A stretch of DNA of 64,000 bases from positions 248,001-312,000 of the forward strand of contig CAWHMK010000001.1 of NCBI GenBank assembly GCA_963830545.1, in the 5' to 3' direction. The DNA comes from DATGJX01 sp963830545 (lineage in GTDB: Bacteria > Vulcanimicrobiota > Vulcanimicrobiia > Vulcanimicrobiales > Vulcanimicrobiaceae). How positions within the stretch are numbered: the stretch's first letter is position 1; every line of letters begins with the position of its first letter. Below, one piece after another: positions 33,288-41,966 of this stretch. Below the pieces are notes generated by a model that had not been told where the DNA came from, did no database searches, and was given only the letters and a program-made list of their open reading frames with translations. The translations under genes were made by a program, and so were the position numbers.

Positions 33288-34484
33288 CTACTCGCCAAAA
33301 TGCGAGCGCGCGGCAAAACGCAACGCTTGTCCGTAAAGATACAGGCGATCGAGCATGGTACGTTCGTGATCTTCCCGCTGGAGAATATCGGCAAATCGCG
33401 GTGCCTTCGCCAGTTGCTCGAAAAGCAGGGAATACCGGGACGGACGCTGCTCCAAGTACCGCATCAGTCGCGCGCGGTGGCGCAGCCGGCGGTAGAATCG
33501 CTGTTTGACGCAGCGCTCGTATTGCACGTGCGCGTGAGTTCCGCTGCGGCGCGCGGACACGACGGATTCAGCGGCCATCCGGCCGCTCATCGCCGCTTCA
33601 AAGATCCCCTCGCCGTTCGTCGCGTCGACCAGACCGGCGGCCGTGCCGCCCACCAGGGCACCGGGGCGGGCAATAGCGGGCCGAGGCTCGCTGCCGTACA
33701 GCAGATGGCCTTCCGTTTTTATCGTATGCGCGATTCCGGGAAACAGCCGCGTGCGAACGCGATCGGTGAAGCGGTCGAGTTCTTCACGCAGCTGCGCGCC
33801 GGGCATCTTGCCCATTACGCCCAAGCCGATCGCGAGGTGGTCGCGCTTCGGGAACATCCACGCAACGGTCATGCGTCCGTCCTGCGTCGGGAAGTAGTGC
33901 ATCTCCAGCGTCTGATACGCAATCGCGGTGGCGGGGCGTTGGAGGTAAATGCGGTATTGCAGCGTGGTCACGAGGCCTTCTTGCCAGCGGTCGTACGCGA
34001 ACTCGCCGTCTTCGAGCTTTGCGGTGGAACCCTGCGCGAGAAACACATTCTTTGCCGCAAGCGCGCGGCGTTCGCCGCTACGCAGATCGGCGTACTCGAT
34101 CACGATGCGCGCGCCTTCGCGGCGCAAACTCTTGAAGAGCGACGCGGTGCGCACGCAGGCGCCTTCGGCGGCTGCGTGCGAGGCGATCGTTCCGTCGAGT
34201 TCCTCGCGCGTCGTCGTGTGCCCCGGCCCGAAAAATATTTCGTATTCGCGAAAATGCGAATCGAACAGTGCCAAGCGCGGCGTGTCGCAGTGCACGATGG
34301 AACGGGGCAGATGGAACGTCTCGCAAAATCCCGGGCGCAGCCCGGCCGCGCAAACACGCTTGGCGCCGACGACGCTGTCCTTGTCGAGCACGACGGTTTC
34401 GACGCCCGCCCGCGCCGCTTCGCGCGCCGCGGTTCCGCCCGCGGGGCCGCAGCCCACGACGAGAAATTCGACCTGCTCGATCAT
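33288..34484 (-). CDS. Geranylgeranyl-reductase-family FAD-dependent oxidoreductase
   Basis: A Rossmann dinucleotide-binding start (FLVVGCGPAGGTAAREAARA) is followed by the GGR-type pattern RVCAAGLRPGFCETF, GRMTVAWMFPKRDHLAIGLG and VGGTAAGLVDATNGEGIFEA. This family includes geranylgeranyl reductases and related flavoproteins acting on prenyl chains or quinones. The substrate is not evident. Start at MIEQVEF; the upstream extension in frame lacks such a fold. It precedes cheR and is divergent from ppa. Confidence 0.85.
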   Translation of the reverse strand: MIEQVEFLVVGCGPAGGTAAREAARAGVETVVLDKDSVVGAKRVCAAGLRPGFCETFHLPRSIVHCDTPRLALFDSHFREYEIFFGPGHTTTREELDGTIASHAAAEGACVRTASLFKSLRREGARIVIEYADLRSGERRALAAKNVFLAQGSTAKLEDGEFAYDRWQEGLVTTLQYRIYLQRPATAIAYQTLEMHYFPTQDGRMTVAWMFPKRDHLAIGLGVMGKMPGAQLREELDRFTDRVRTRLFPGIAHTIKTEGHLLYGSEPRPAIARPGALVGGTAAGLVDATNGEGIFEAAMSGRMAAESVVSARRSGTHAHVQYERCVKQRFYRRLRHRARLMRYLEQRPSRYSLLFEQLAKAPRFADILQREDHERTMLDRLYLYGQALRFAARSHFGE

Positions 34485-34561
34485 GCCGTTCCCTGCGCCC
34501 CGGCGGCTTCGGGTCCCTTGTGCCAGGCCATCGAGGACGCGGCGCAAAACATCCGTGCGCG

Positions 34562-35116
34562 ATGCCGATCCCCACGCCGAACAATTACCTGCACTTGCCG
34601 CTCGGCGAAAACGCCCCCGACGAAATCAACGTCGTGGTCGAAATTCCCGAACGCTCGCGGAACAAGTACGAATACGACAAGACCCTCGACATCTTCAAAC
34701 TCGACCGCGCGCTGCATTCGCCCATTCACTATCCGGGAGACTACGGCTTCGCACCAAAGACGCTGGCGCTCGACGGCGATCCGCTGGACGTGCTGATCCT
34801 CACGATCGAGCCGACGTTTGCCGGGTGCCTCGTCGTCGCGCGTCCAATCGGATTGCTCAAGATGATCGACGAAGGCAAAGAGGACGACAAAATTCTCGCC
34901 GTGCCCGTCGGCGAGCCGTCATTCGACGGCATCCACAACTACACGCAGATCTTCCCGCACCTGGTCCGGAAGATTTCGCATTTTTTCGAAACGTACAAGC
35001 TGCTCGAAGGCAAGCAAACCGCGACGCAGGGCTGGGAAGACGCCGCGGCTGCGCGCCGGGTCATCAAAGACTCGTACGAGCGGTTCATGGAGACGGACAG
35101 TTCGAGCAGTGGTTAA
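34562..35116 (+). CDS. ppa: Soluble inorganic pyrophosphatase (family I)
   Basis: The ATG at 34562 gives MPIPTPNNYLHLPLGENAPD and a 184-residue enzyme with the family I signature around KYEYDKTLDIFKLDRAL, the catalytic GDYGFAP and the metal-binding LDGDPLDVLIL. It hydrolyses cytosolic PPi to phosphate. It is directly followed, after a hairpin-plus-T-run, by a membrane pyrophosphatase, so both PPi-consuming enzymes sit side by side. Confidence 0.96.
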   Translation: MPIPTPNNYLHLPLGENAPDEINVVVEIPERSRNKYEYDKTLDIFKLDRALHSPIHYPGDYGFAPKTLALDGDPLDVLILTIEPTFAGCLVVARPIGLLKMIDEGKEDDKILAVPVGEPSFDGIHNYTQIFPHLVRKISHFFETYKLLEGKQTATQGWEDAAAARRVIKDSYERFMETDSSSSG

Positions 35117-35173
35117 ACTCGATTGCGCAGCAAGAGGACTAGCCCCCTAGCCCCTCAAACCCGGAGGTTCGGT

Positions 35174-35221
35174 CCCTTCCTTCAGCGTTACCAGGGTAAC
35201 CGGCAGGGAGGGCTCTTTTTA
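35174..35221 (+). terminator. Hairpin with T-run between ppa and hppA (terminator or attenuator)
   Basis: CCCTTCCT...GTTACC pairs with GGTAAC...AGGGAGGG through an imperfect long stem with a tight inner GTTACC/GGTAAC hairpin, followed by CTCTTTTT. It lies only about 25 bases before the hppA start. It can end ppa transcription, but its closeness to hppA also fits an attenuator. Confidence 0.7.
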
Positions 35222-35244
35222 CTGCACTTTACCGAAGGAATCGC

Positions 35245-37370
35245 ATGAGTTCTGTGAGTGGGATTGGCACCCACGTTGCCCTCTATTTGGGTCTGGGCGC
35301 AGGGGTGCTGGCCATTTTGTACGGCTTGTACCTTATAAGCTGGGTGATGCGCCGCCCCGCGGCAACGCGCGGATGCAAGAGATCGCCGCGGCGATCCAAG
35401 AAGGCGCGATGGCGTTTCTCAAACGCCAGTACACGACGGTCGCCCTCGTCGCGATCGTGCTCTTCATCATCATTTGCTTCGGGCTTGGCTGGCAGCCGGG
35501 CGTCGGGTTTTTGATCGGCGCGATCCTCTCCGGAGCGGCCGGTTTCATCGGCATGACCGTATCCGTGCGCGCAAACGTTCGCACGGCGGAGGCGGCGCGA
35601 ACCGGACTCAGCTCCGCCCTGCACGTCGCATTTCGCGGCGGAGCCATCACCGGTTTGCTCGTCGTAGGCCTTGGAATCATCGCGGTCGCGGGCTACTATT
35701 GGATTCTGATTTCGGTGAACGCCGGCGATGCAGCGAAGTCCCTTGGCGCGATGGTCGGACTCGCATTCGGCTGTTCGCTGATCTCGGTCTTCGCCCGTTT
35801 GGGCGGCGGCATTTACACCAAGGCCGCAGACGTCGGTGCGGACCTCGTGGGCAAAGTGGAAGCGGGCATTCCGGAAGACGATCCTCGCAACCCCGCAGTC
35901 ATCGCGGACAACGTCGGTGACAACGTCGGCGACTGCGCCGGCATGGCAGCCGATCTTTTCGAAACGTACGTCGTCACGACCGTCGCAGCGATGCTGCTCG
36001 GCAATTTGGTGCTCGGCAAGATCGCGGGAGCGACGACGTTTCCCATCGTGCTGGGCGCGATCTCGATCGTCGCGTCGATTATCGGTACGCTATTCGTCGG
36101 GCTCGGCAACGTGGATCGCGCGAAGATCATGAATTCGCTGTACGTCGGTCTCGGCGTTGCCGGCATCATCTCGGCCGGCATGTTCTACTGGGCCACGGCC
36201 AAACAGTTCGGCGGCGGCATCTTCGTCCAAGGTCATAACGAAAGCGCGGTCGCGATTTGGGGCTGTGCGGTCATCGGGCTCGCCATAACCGGCCTCATCA
36301 CGTGGATTACGGAATACTACACCGGAACGCAGTTCTCGCCGGTCAAACGCATTGCGAACGCGTCCATTACCGGCCACGCGACGAATATCATCAGCGGACT
36401 GGCCGTTTCGATGCAGGCAACGGCGCTGCCGGGACTGGTCATCGTCATCGGCATCCTCTGTTCGTACTCACTCTCGGGACTGTACGGTGTCGGCATTGCC
36501 GTCATGGCGATGCTTTCGATGGCCGGCATCGTGGTGGCAATCGATTCATTCGGACCGATTACCGACAACGCAGGCGGCATCGCCGAGATGGCCGATCTGC
36601 CGCCCGAAGTGCGCAACATCACCGATCCGCTCGATGCGGTCGGCAACACGACGAAAGCGGTCACGAAAGGCTACGCAATCGGATCCGCCGGACTCGCGGC
36701 CATCGTGCTCTTTGCCTCGTTCTTGCAAGAGCTCGCCAACCATTGCTCCGCGGCGGGCATGCATTGCCCCAGCAATCTGCAAGGCGAATTCATCATCAGC
36801 AATCCATTCGTGCTGTCGGGTCTGCTCATCGGCGGCATGCTGCCGTTCTTCTTCTCTTCGCTTTCCATGGAAGCGGTGGGGCGCGCGGGCGGCAAAGTCG
36901 TCGAGAACGTGCGCATGCAGTTCAAGAATAATCCGGGCATCATGGCGGGAACGTCGCGTCCGGATTATGCATCGACGGTCGACATCGTCACGCGCGCCGC
37001 GCTGAAGGAAATGATCGTGCCGGCGCTCATCCCCGTCGGCGTGCCGGTGATCGTCGTCATCCTCGGCGCAATTCACGTGTTTCCGGGAATTTCGGCCGCG
37101 CAAATCATGGGCGGCATCCTGGTGGGCGCCATCGTTACCGGTCTGTTCCTGGCGATCGCGATGACGAGCGGCGGCGGCGCGTGGGACAACGCGAAGAAAT
37201 ACATCGAGGACGGACACAACGGCGGCAAGGGGTCGGACGCCCATAAGGCGGCGGTCACCGGGGACACGGTCGGCGATCCCTACAAAGACACTGCGGGACC
37301 CGCGATCAATCCGATGATCAAGGTGCTCAACATCGTTGCGCTTCTGCTCGTCGCATACATGATCCACTAG
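35245..37370 (+). CDS. hppA: Membrane-bound proton-translocating pyrophosphatase (frame broken by one missing base)
   Basis: The first TM helix (VALYLGLGAGVLAILYGLYL) is in one frame. The remainder, starting ARMQEIAAAIQEGAMAFLKR, is in the next; adding one G in a GG near 35362 joins them into a 708-residue protein of normal length. Catalytic motifs are DVGADLVGKVEAGIPEDDPR and NVGDNVGDCAGMAADLFETY. The sequence GNTTKAVTKGYAIGSA has Lys where potassium-dependent forms have Ala, so this is probably the potassium-independent, proton-pumping type. Confidence 0.95.
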
Positions 37371-37394
37371 ACAAGCGCTTCGCCGGATTGGTGA

Positions 37395-37435
37395 AAAACG
37401 CGGTGCCGAACGCTCGACGCCGCGTTTTCGTTTCC
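37395..37435 (+). terminator. Probable intrinsic terminator of hppA
   Basis: AAAACGCGG and CCGCGTTTT are perfect arms around a 16-base loop, followed by CGTTTCC. It lies 25 bases after the hppA stop and before the M48 peptidase gene. The loop is long for an intrinsic terminator. Confidence 0.55.
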
Positions 37436-37460
37436 ACACGGAAAGGAATATACCGACTCG

Positions 37461-38365
37461 ATGAATCGCTTCCTCGCCTTACTGACCGCCGCCGCACTCG
37501 CGCTCGCGTGCGCCGCTCCCGCCCTCGCCTACACCCAGCAAGAGCAAACCGAGTTGCAAATAGGACAGCAAGAATACCAGCAGACTGCAGCAAAAGGGCG
37601 AAATCGTCACCAGTTCTCCGTACTACCGCATCCTCAATCCGATCGCGCAGCAGATCGCGCGCATTGCGGATCCGCAGTACTTCGTGCCGTTCCACTTCAT
37701 TCTGGTGAACGAGAGCGATCCGAATGCCTTCGCCGTTCCCGGCGGCAACGTGTACGTGACCACGGCGATGATGCGTTTCGCTCAGAACAAGGAAGAACTC
37801 GCGGGCGTGCTGTGCCACGAAACATCGCACGACATTCATCACGACGTCTACAATCTGTACGAAAAGGACCAGCGGCTTTCGCTTTATGCTACCGGTTTGA
37901 GCTTGCTGCTGGGCGGCAGAAGCCAGCTCCGCCAACACGCTAATCGGCTTTGCGGCCAATATCCAAGCGCTGCATTTTTCGCGGGACGTCGAAGAAAACG
38001 CCGATCACAAAGGCGCAATCACGTGCGCCCAAGCCGGACTGGATCCGTGGGGAATGGTGTGGTTGATGAAGGCGTTCCAAAACAGCAACCTTTCAAACCC
38101 GCCGGAGTTTCTTTCCGATCATCCGAGCGACGCACATCGCGTGCAGGCACTCGAAAACGAATTTTCGAGCGACCCGAATACGTTCTACAAATACAACCCG
38201 AATGAAGCGTGCGCCACGCCGATGACGTATTCCGGAATGTACGACCAGTATCGGGGCGGATGCGGCGCCACGCGCAGGCAGTCGAGCACGCCGTCCAAAC
38301 CGTCTCGGCCTACGAACTCGTCGCGAGCGCGGCCGAGCTGTCCTCCGAATTGGAAGTACTGCTAG
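37461..38365 (+). CDS. Secreted M48-family metallopeptidase (two or more frameshifts)
   Basis: A signal peptide (MNRFLALLTAAALALACAAP) leads into QQEQTELQIGQQEYQQ. The zinc motif is HETSHD in ELAGVLCHETSHDIHHDVYN, and a downstream Glu lies in SRDVEENADHKGAI. One extra A near 37589 (CAG-A-CTG) and one extra C near 37928 (CAGCTC-C) break the frame; repaired, the protein has about 300 residues. The C-terminus is uncertain: near 38275 another shift would give AVEHAVQTVSAYELVASAAE instead of the Ser/Pro-rich end at 38365. The family is BepA/LoiP-like. Confidence 0.85.
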
Positions 38366-38368
38366 CAG

Positions 38369-39103
38369 TTACCAGCCGCCGGAAGCTCCCCCACCGCCAA
38401 AGCCGCCGCCTCCCGAAAATCCGCCGCCGCCGAAGCCACCACCGCCGAATCCGCCCCCCGAGAGCCAACCGCCGCCGCCGTACCAACCGGCGCCGGTGCC
38501 GGCATACCACATCGAGCGCCAGCGCTTGTTGAACAGCGAGAGGACGAAGAGTGCAAACAGGCCGCCGAACACGAGCAGGATGACCAGCATCGCAACGGCG
38601 TTACTGGCGTTGTCGCCTTGTGAGGGTTGCGGGGCGACCTCGTGTCCGATCTTGAACGAGGGCGTAATCGTCAGCAGCATACGATCCACGCCGGACTGTA
38701 TCGCGCCGTCCACGTCGCCGGCCCGCATCTTCGGCAGAACGTCGTCGCGAATGATTTGACTTGCGTCGGCGTCGGGTAATGCGCTTTCCAGCCCGTAGCC
38801 GACTTCGATTCGCACTTTGCGATCGCGCATGAACGCGAAGAGGATCGCGCCGTTGTCCTTGCCCTTAGTGCCGATCTTCCATTTCTCTGCGGCGCGGATC
38901 GTCCAGTCTTCCAGCGGCGCATCACCCGTCGTTTGATCGATGTACACGATCACGCGATTGGTCGTGGCCGAGTAGTACGATCGCAACTCGGCGCGAATCG
39001 CATTCGCCGCACTTGCACTGAGCGCGCCCGCGTTGTCGGTCACGTAGTCCGTCGGGACGGCCGGAATCGCAATCGCAGCCGCTAGGACGACCGCGGCGAT
39101 CAT
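38369..39103 (-). CDS. TPM-domain (YgcG-type) secreted/membrane protein
   Basis: MIAAVVLAAAIAIPAVPTDY is a signal peptide. A TPM domain follows (VTDNAGALSASAANAIRAEL, RVIVYIDQTTGDAPLEDWTI, NGAILFAFMRDRKVRIEVGY). A TM helix (AVAMLVILLVFGGLFALFVL) precedes a Gly-rich tail of repeated SGGGFGGGG units. The open frame runs on upstream into the next gene without a stop, probably because of a frameshift; I split them at this Met. Such proteins occur downstream of lemA in many bacteria, as here. Confidence 0.84.
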   Translation of the reverse strand: MIAAVVLAAAIAIPAVPTDYVTDNAGALSASAANAIRAELRSYYSATTNRVIVYIDQTTGDAPLEDWTIRAAEKWKIGTKGKDNGAILFAFMRDRKVRIEVGYGLESALPDADASQIIRDDVLPKMRAGDVDGAIQSGVDRMLLTITPSFKIGHEVAPQPSQGDNASNAVAMLVILLVFGGLFALFVLSLFNKRWRSMWYAGTGAGWYGGGGWLSGGGFGGGGFGGGGFSGGGGFGGGGASGGW

Positions 39104-39484
39104 GCGGAAACCTGTGCCGGAAAATGCTGGCGCAGGCTGCTCGCCCACCTGCGCAATGCCGAATTCCAGCGCGTGCGTTACGTCGTTGCTCGCGAAATAC
39201 GGCTCCATGCGCGCGACGAGTTCGCGCCAAAACGCATCGCCGACGCGATCGTGCATCGCCTCGCCGCCGAATACGGCAAAGCGTCTCGCGCTGGGCGCAA
39301 CGAAGAAAATGACCGCGTTGCGGTGTTCGTGTTCGTGCAGACGCGCGTTGAAAAAGTGCCTGCGAGCGTCTTCAAGCGCATCCGCGCTTTTGCCCGCGGC
39401 AATGCGCACCCCGATTCGGCCGGTGGTTCCCTTCTCGGCAGCGTCGATCGCGCGGCGGATTCGAGCGCCGTCCGGAGACCTCAC
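39100..39484 (-). CDS. Short TPM-domain protein (probable frameshift at 3' end)
   Basis: Residues 1-115 form a TPM-like domain without signal peptide: RAIDAAEKGTTGRIGVRIAA, RRHFFNARLHEHEHRNAVIF and GDAFWRELVARMEPYFASND. As written it is fused in frame to the next TPM gene. Dropping one C near 39127 would end it at a TGA overlapping that gene's ATG (127 residues, ending QVSA), the same ATGA coupling seen at its own start with lemA. A true fusion is the alternative. Confidence 0.75.
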
Positions 39485-40104
39485 GGAAAGTTCACCTGCG
39501 GAGCATTCTGGGCACTCGGCTGCGCTTGGAAGTATGCCTTCGGGCTGAACTGCGAGCCGAACAGATTTGCGTAGAGATTGGTGGGAAACGTGTTGCGCCT
39601 GGTATTGAACGCCTGCGCGGCTTCATTGTACCGGCGGCGCTCGACGGCTATACGGTTTTCCGTTCCTTCGAGCTGCGCTTGCAGCGTCAGAAAGTTCTCG
39701 TTCGCTTTGAGTTGCGGATAATTTTCGACGGTCACCAGCAATCGCGAGAGCGCGCTTCCAAGCGAATTCTGCGCCTGCTCGAACTGCGCCATCGCTTTGG
39801 GGTCGTTCACGGCGCTTTTCACGACGTCCGGGGAGATTTGCCCGACGCTCGCGCGTGCTTGCGTGACCGCGATGTACGTGCTCTTTTCGAAATTGGCGGC
39901 GCCTTTGACGGTCGCGACCAGATTCGGCACGAGGTCCGCGCGCCGCTGGTACACGTTTTGCACTTGGCCCCACTGCGCGTCGACTGCCTGGCTAAGCGCA
40001 ACTAAGGCGTTGTACGACGCAATCATCGAAATAACGATGATAATGCCGATTGCGAGCGCGATCCATCCTGCGTAGGAGCGCCGCTGCGGCCCTGCTTGTT
40101 CCAT
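39481..40104 (-). CDS. lemA: LemA family protein
   Basis: Starting at the ATG at 40104 gives MEQAGPQRRSYAGW, a TM helix (IALAIGIIIVISMIASYNAL) and the helical LemA core: VQNVYQRRADLVPNLVATVK, AQFEQAQNSLGSALSRLLVT, AQLEGTENRIAVERRRYNEA. It ends at 207 residues. LemA proteins form a membrane-anchored helical bundle of unclear function and usually precede TPM-domain genes, as here. The start follows a purine-rich ribosome site (GGGGAGG). Confidence 0.93.
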   Translation of the reverse strand: MEQAGPQRRSYAGWIALAIGIIIVISMIASYNALVALSQAVDAQWGQVQNVYQRRADLVPNLVATVKGAANFEKSTYIAVTQARASVGQISPDVVKSAVNDPKAMAQFEQAQNSLGSALSRLLVTVENYPQLKANENFLTLQAQLEGTENRIAVERRRYNEAAQAFNTRRNTFPTNLYANLFGSQFSPKAYFQAQPSAQNAPQVNFP

Positions 40105-40133
40105 GACGTCCTCCCCTTGTAAGGGCTGGTACC

Positions 40134-40661
40134 TCAAGCTGCCGGGGCTTGTTGCACTGCCACGCGGTATTTGCGGTAAATGGCGTAGTACGACGTGATG
40201 AGCGCCGCGATCGCGAAGGCCAGCAGCGCGTCGCCGGCCAGCGCCGTTCCGGTCTGTGCGTGCGGCATATACGCGCGCAGCACGGCGCGCGCGACGAATG
40301 CCGCAAGCCACACGACGATGATAATAGGCGAACTGTGAACGTACATCACGCCGCGGCGTTCCGTCGGCTTAACCTGGCTATGACGGCCGCGTAAGAGGCC
40401 CAAAGGGATCCCCAGTACGGCGCCGATCGCCAGCACCGCCGCAATCTGCCAAGCAGGCGGCGGGAACTGACCTTGGAGTGCGGAGGCATAGACGTTGGCC
40501 CAGATGCTGAATGCCGTAAGCGCGAGCAAGAATATGGGCATCAGCCACAAACGCAGAACGCTCATGCGTTGAGGACGCGCCATACGCCACACCAGCAGCG
40601 CTATGGCGACGACGTAGATGATCGCGGTTGTTGCAAACGGGTGCTGTTGCGTTGGGTGCAC
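40134..40661 (-). CDS. CcdC/DUF1453-like integral membrane protein
   Basis: This 175-residue protein has four to five hydrophobic helices (residues about 10-28, 35-55, 70-90, 110-128, 140-160). It contains RPQRMSVLRLWLMPIFLLAL and GVMYVHSSPIIIVVWLAAFV, as in CcdC-like DUF1453 proteins. Function is not established. It is upstream of lemA. Confidence 0.7.
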   Translation of the reverse strand: MHPTQQHPFATTAIIYVVAIALLVWRMARPQRMSVLRLWLMPIFLLALTAFSIWANVYASALQGQFPPPAWQIAAVLAIGAVLGIPLGLLRGRHSQVKPTERRGVMYVHSSPIIIVVWLAAFVARAVLRAYMPHAQTGTALAGDALLAFAIAALITSYYAIYRKYRVAVQQAPAA

Positions 40662-40681
40662 GGCTGAACGGCCTCTGACGT

Positions 40682-40720
40682 GAAAGCAAAAGCGGCGGGT
40701 GCATTTTAGAACCCGCCGCC
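40682..40720 (-). terminator. Intrinsic terminator downstream of rplL
   Basis: On the minus strand GCGGCGGGT and ACCCGCCGC pair perfectly around a 10-base loop, followed by TTTTGCTTT. It lies about 35 bases after the rplL stop. It ends the rplJ-rplL operon here, so rpoB/rpoC are not co-transcribed with it. Confidence 0.88.
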
Positions 40721-40754
40721 TACTTTCCCATCGATGCCGGTTTTACTTTCCGGC

Positions 40755-41127
40755 TTACTTGATCTCGACCTTGGCGCCCGCTTCTTCGAGCTTCTTCTTG
40801 ACGGCCTCGGCCTCGTCTTTGCTCACGCCTTCCTTCACGGCCTTGGGCGCGCTCTCGACGAACGTCTTCGCTTCGGTCAGGCCGAGGCTGGTGAGCTCGC
40901 GAACTGCCTTGATGACCTTGATCTTCTCCGGGCCTGCCGCCGCGAGGACGACGTCGAATTCGGTCTTTTCCACGGCCGGGGCGGCAGCAGCGCCCGCGGG
41001 GGCGGCCATCATCATCGCCGGAGCGGCGGCGCTGACGCCATATTTGTCTTCGAGTCTGTTTGACCAGATCCGCGAGCTCGAGCACGGTGAGTTTATCGAT
41101 CGATTCGATGATTTCGGCAAGTGCCAT
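40755..41127 (-). CDS. rplL: 50S ribosomal protein L7/L12 (frame broken by one inserted base)
   Basis: The N-terminal dimerisation domain MALAEIIESIDKLTVLELAD is in one frame. The hinge (AAAPAMMMAAPAGAAAAPAV) and C-terminal domain (FDVVLAAAGPEKIKVIKAVR, TSLGLTEAKTFVESAPKAVK) are in another. Removing one A near 41052 (CAG-A-CTCGAA) gives VKQLEDKYGVSAAAPA and a normal 123-residue protein. L7/L12 is an essential stalk protein, so the break must be a sequence artefact. Confidence 0.96.
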
Positions 41128-41145
41128 GATACGTTGATGTCTCCT

Positions 41146-41679
41146 TTAAGCGTTCGAACCCGCGGCTTCTCTTTGCTCGCGGATGGCGTTGAGGGCGCGG
41201 ACGAGCCCGCGTTGGTTGCCCGAGAGCACGGTGACCAAACCGCGCAGCGGGCTCGCAATGGAACCGACCAACTTCGCGAGCAGTTCTTCGCGCGAAGGCA
41301 GTGCGGCAAGGGCTTTGACGGCAGCTGCGTCGACGACCCGGCCTTCGATGTACGCGGCCTTGACTTCGATCGCTTTGACGTCGTCCGAGAATTTCTTGAG
41401 AGCCTTGGCCGGTGCTACCGGATCGGTTCCGGCAAACACGATGGCAGTCGGGCCGTGGAGGAACTGTTCGAGTTGCTTGGCAAGTTCGTCACCGGCGGCA
41501 ATGGAGAACAGCGTATTTTTTGCGACCGCGTACGAGCTGCCGTCCTTGCGAAGCTCACCGCGCAAACGCGTGATCTCTTCGACGGTCAAACCCGCATAGT
41601 TCGTGAAGAACAGATTACCGGAACCCGAAATGCGATCTTTGAGTTCCGAAATCGCGGCTTCTTTTTTTGCGGTTGGCAT
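41146..41679 (-). CDS. rplJ: 50S ribosomal protein L10
   Basis: The ATG at 41679 gives MPTAKKEAAISELKDRISGS and a 177-residue L10 with LFFTNYAGLTVEEITRLRGE, SYAVAKNTLFSIAAGDELAK, and LPSREELLAKLVGSIASPLR. L10 anchors L7/L12 on the ribosome and represses its own operon through the leader RNA upstream. rplL follows after 18 bases. Confidence 0.97.
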   Translation of the reverse strand: MPTAKKEAAISELKDRISGSGNLFFTNYAGLTVEEITRLRGELRKDGSSYAVAKNTLFSIAAGDELAKQLEQFLHGPTAIVFAGTDPVAPAKALKKFSDDVKAIEVKAAYIEGRVVDAAAVKALAALPSREELLAKLVGSIASPLRGLVTVLSGNQRGLVRALNAIREQREAAGSNA

Positions 41680-41744
41680 AGTACCCCTTCGATATCCTAT
41701 AGGGCTGCGCACGCACGCGTGCTTCCGGCTTGCTAAAGGAAAGA

Positions 41745-41887
41745 AAAAGCGCTCCATCCGCACCGGAGGAACGCTATCGACCAGAGACACTGCGCGTGGC
41801 GCACTGTCCTGCACGTATCACGTCCTCGGTAGGCGGGGTCTCCCCCATTAAGCCCTTCCGCGGAAGGGGACCTACGGTCTTCGGAGC
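41745..41887 (-). ncRNA. Ribosomal protein L10 leader (autoregulatory RNA)
   Basis: On the minus strand the segment between promoter and rplJ begins CCGAAGACCGTAGGT and contains the matching CCTACCGAGG, flanking a CTTCCGCGGAAGG hairpin and a TTAATGG element. These are the hallmarks of the L10 leader to which the L10-L12 complex binds to repress rplJL. The 3' boundary is approximate. Confidence 0.85.
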
Positions 41888-41895
41888 CGTCGGTC

Positions 41896-41924
41896 ATCAT
41901 AACAAAGGCCGGGGCTTTGGACAA
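41896..41924 (-). promoter_or_regulatory. Sigma-70-type promoter of rplJ-rplL
   Basis: On the minus strand TTGTCC is followed by 17 bases and TATGAT. The expected start of transcription falls at about 41888, directly at the beginning of the L10 leader. Spacing and position make this a convincing housekeeping promoter. Confidence 0.82.
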
Positions 41925-41966
41925 GTGCCGACGAACGTCGTAACCCGCGCAGAGGAGGCAACCTCG

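Noticed and set aside
35117..35173. Riboswitch (for example fluoride) in the leader before hppA
   Set aside because: None of the conserved fluoride-riboswitch core elements could be found; only a terminator-like hairpin is present.
38366..38532. Possible C-terminal extension of the M48 peptidase overlapping the TPM gene
   Set aside because: It would need another frameshift and overlap a convergent gene by over 150 bases; only the end before 38365 is uncertain.
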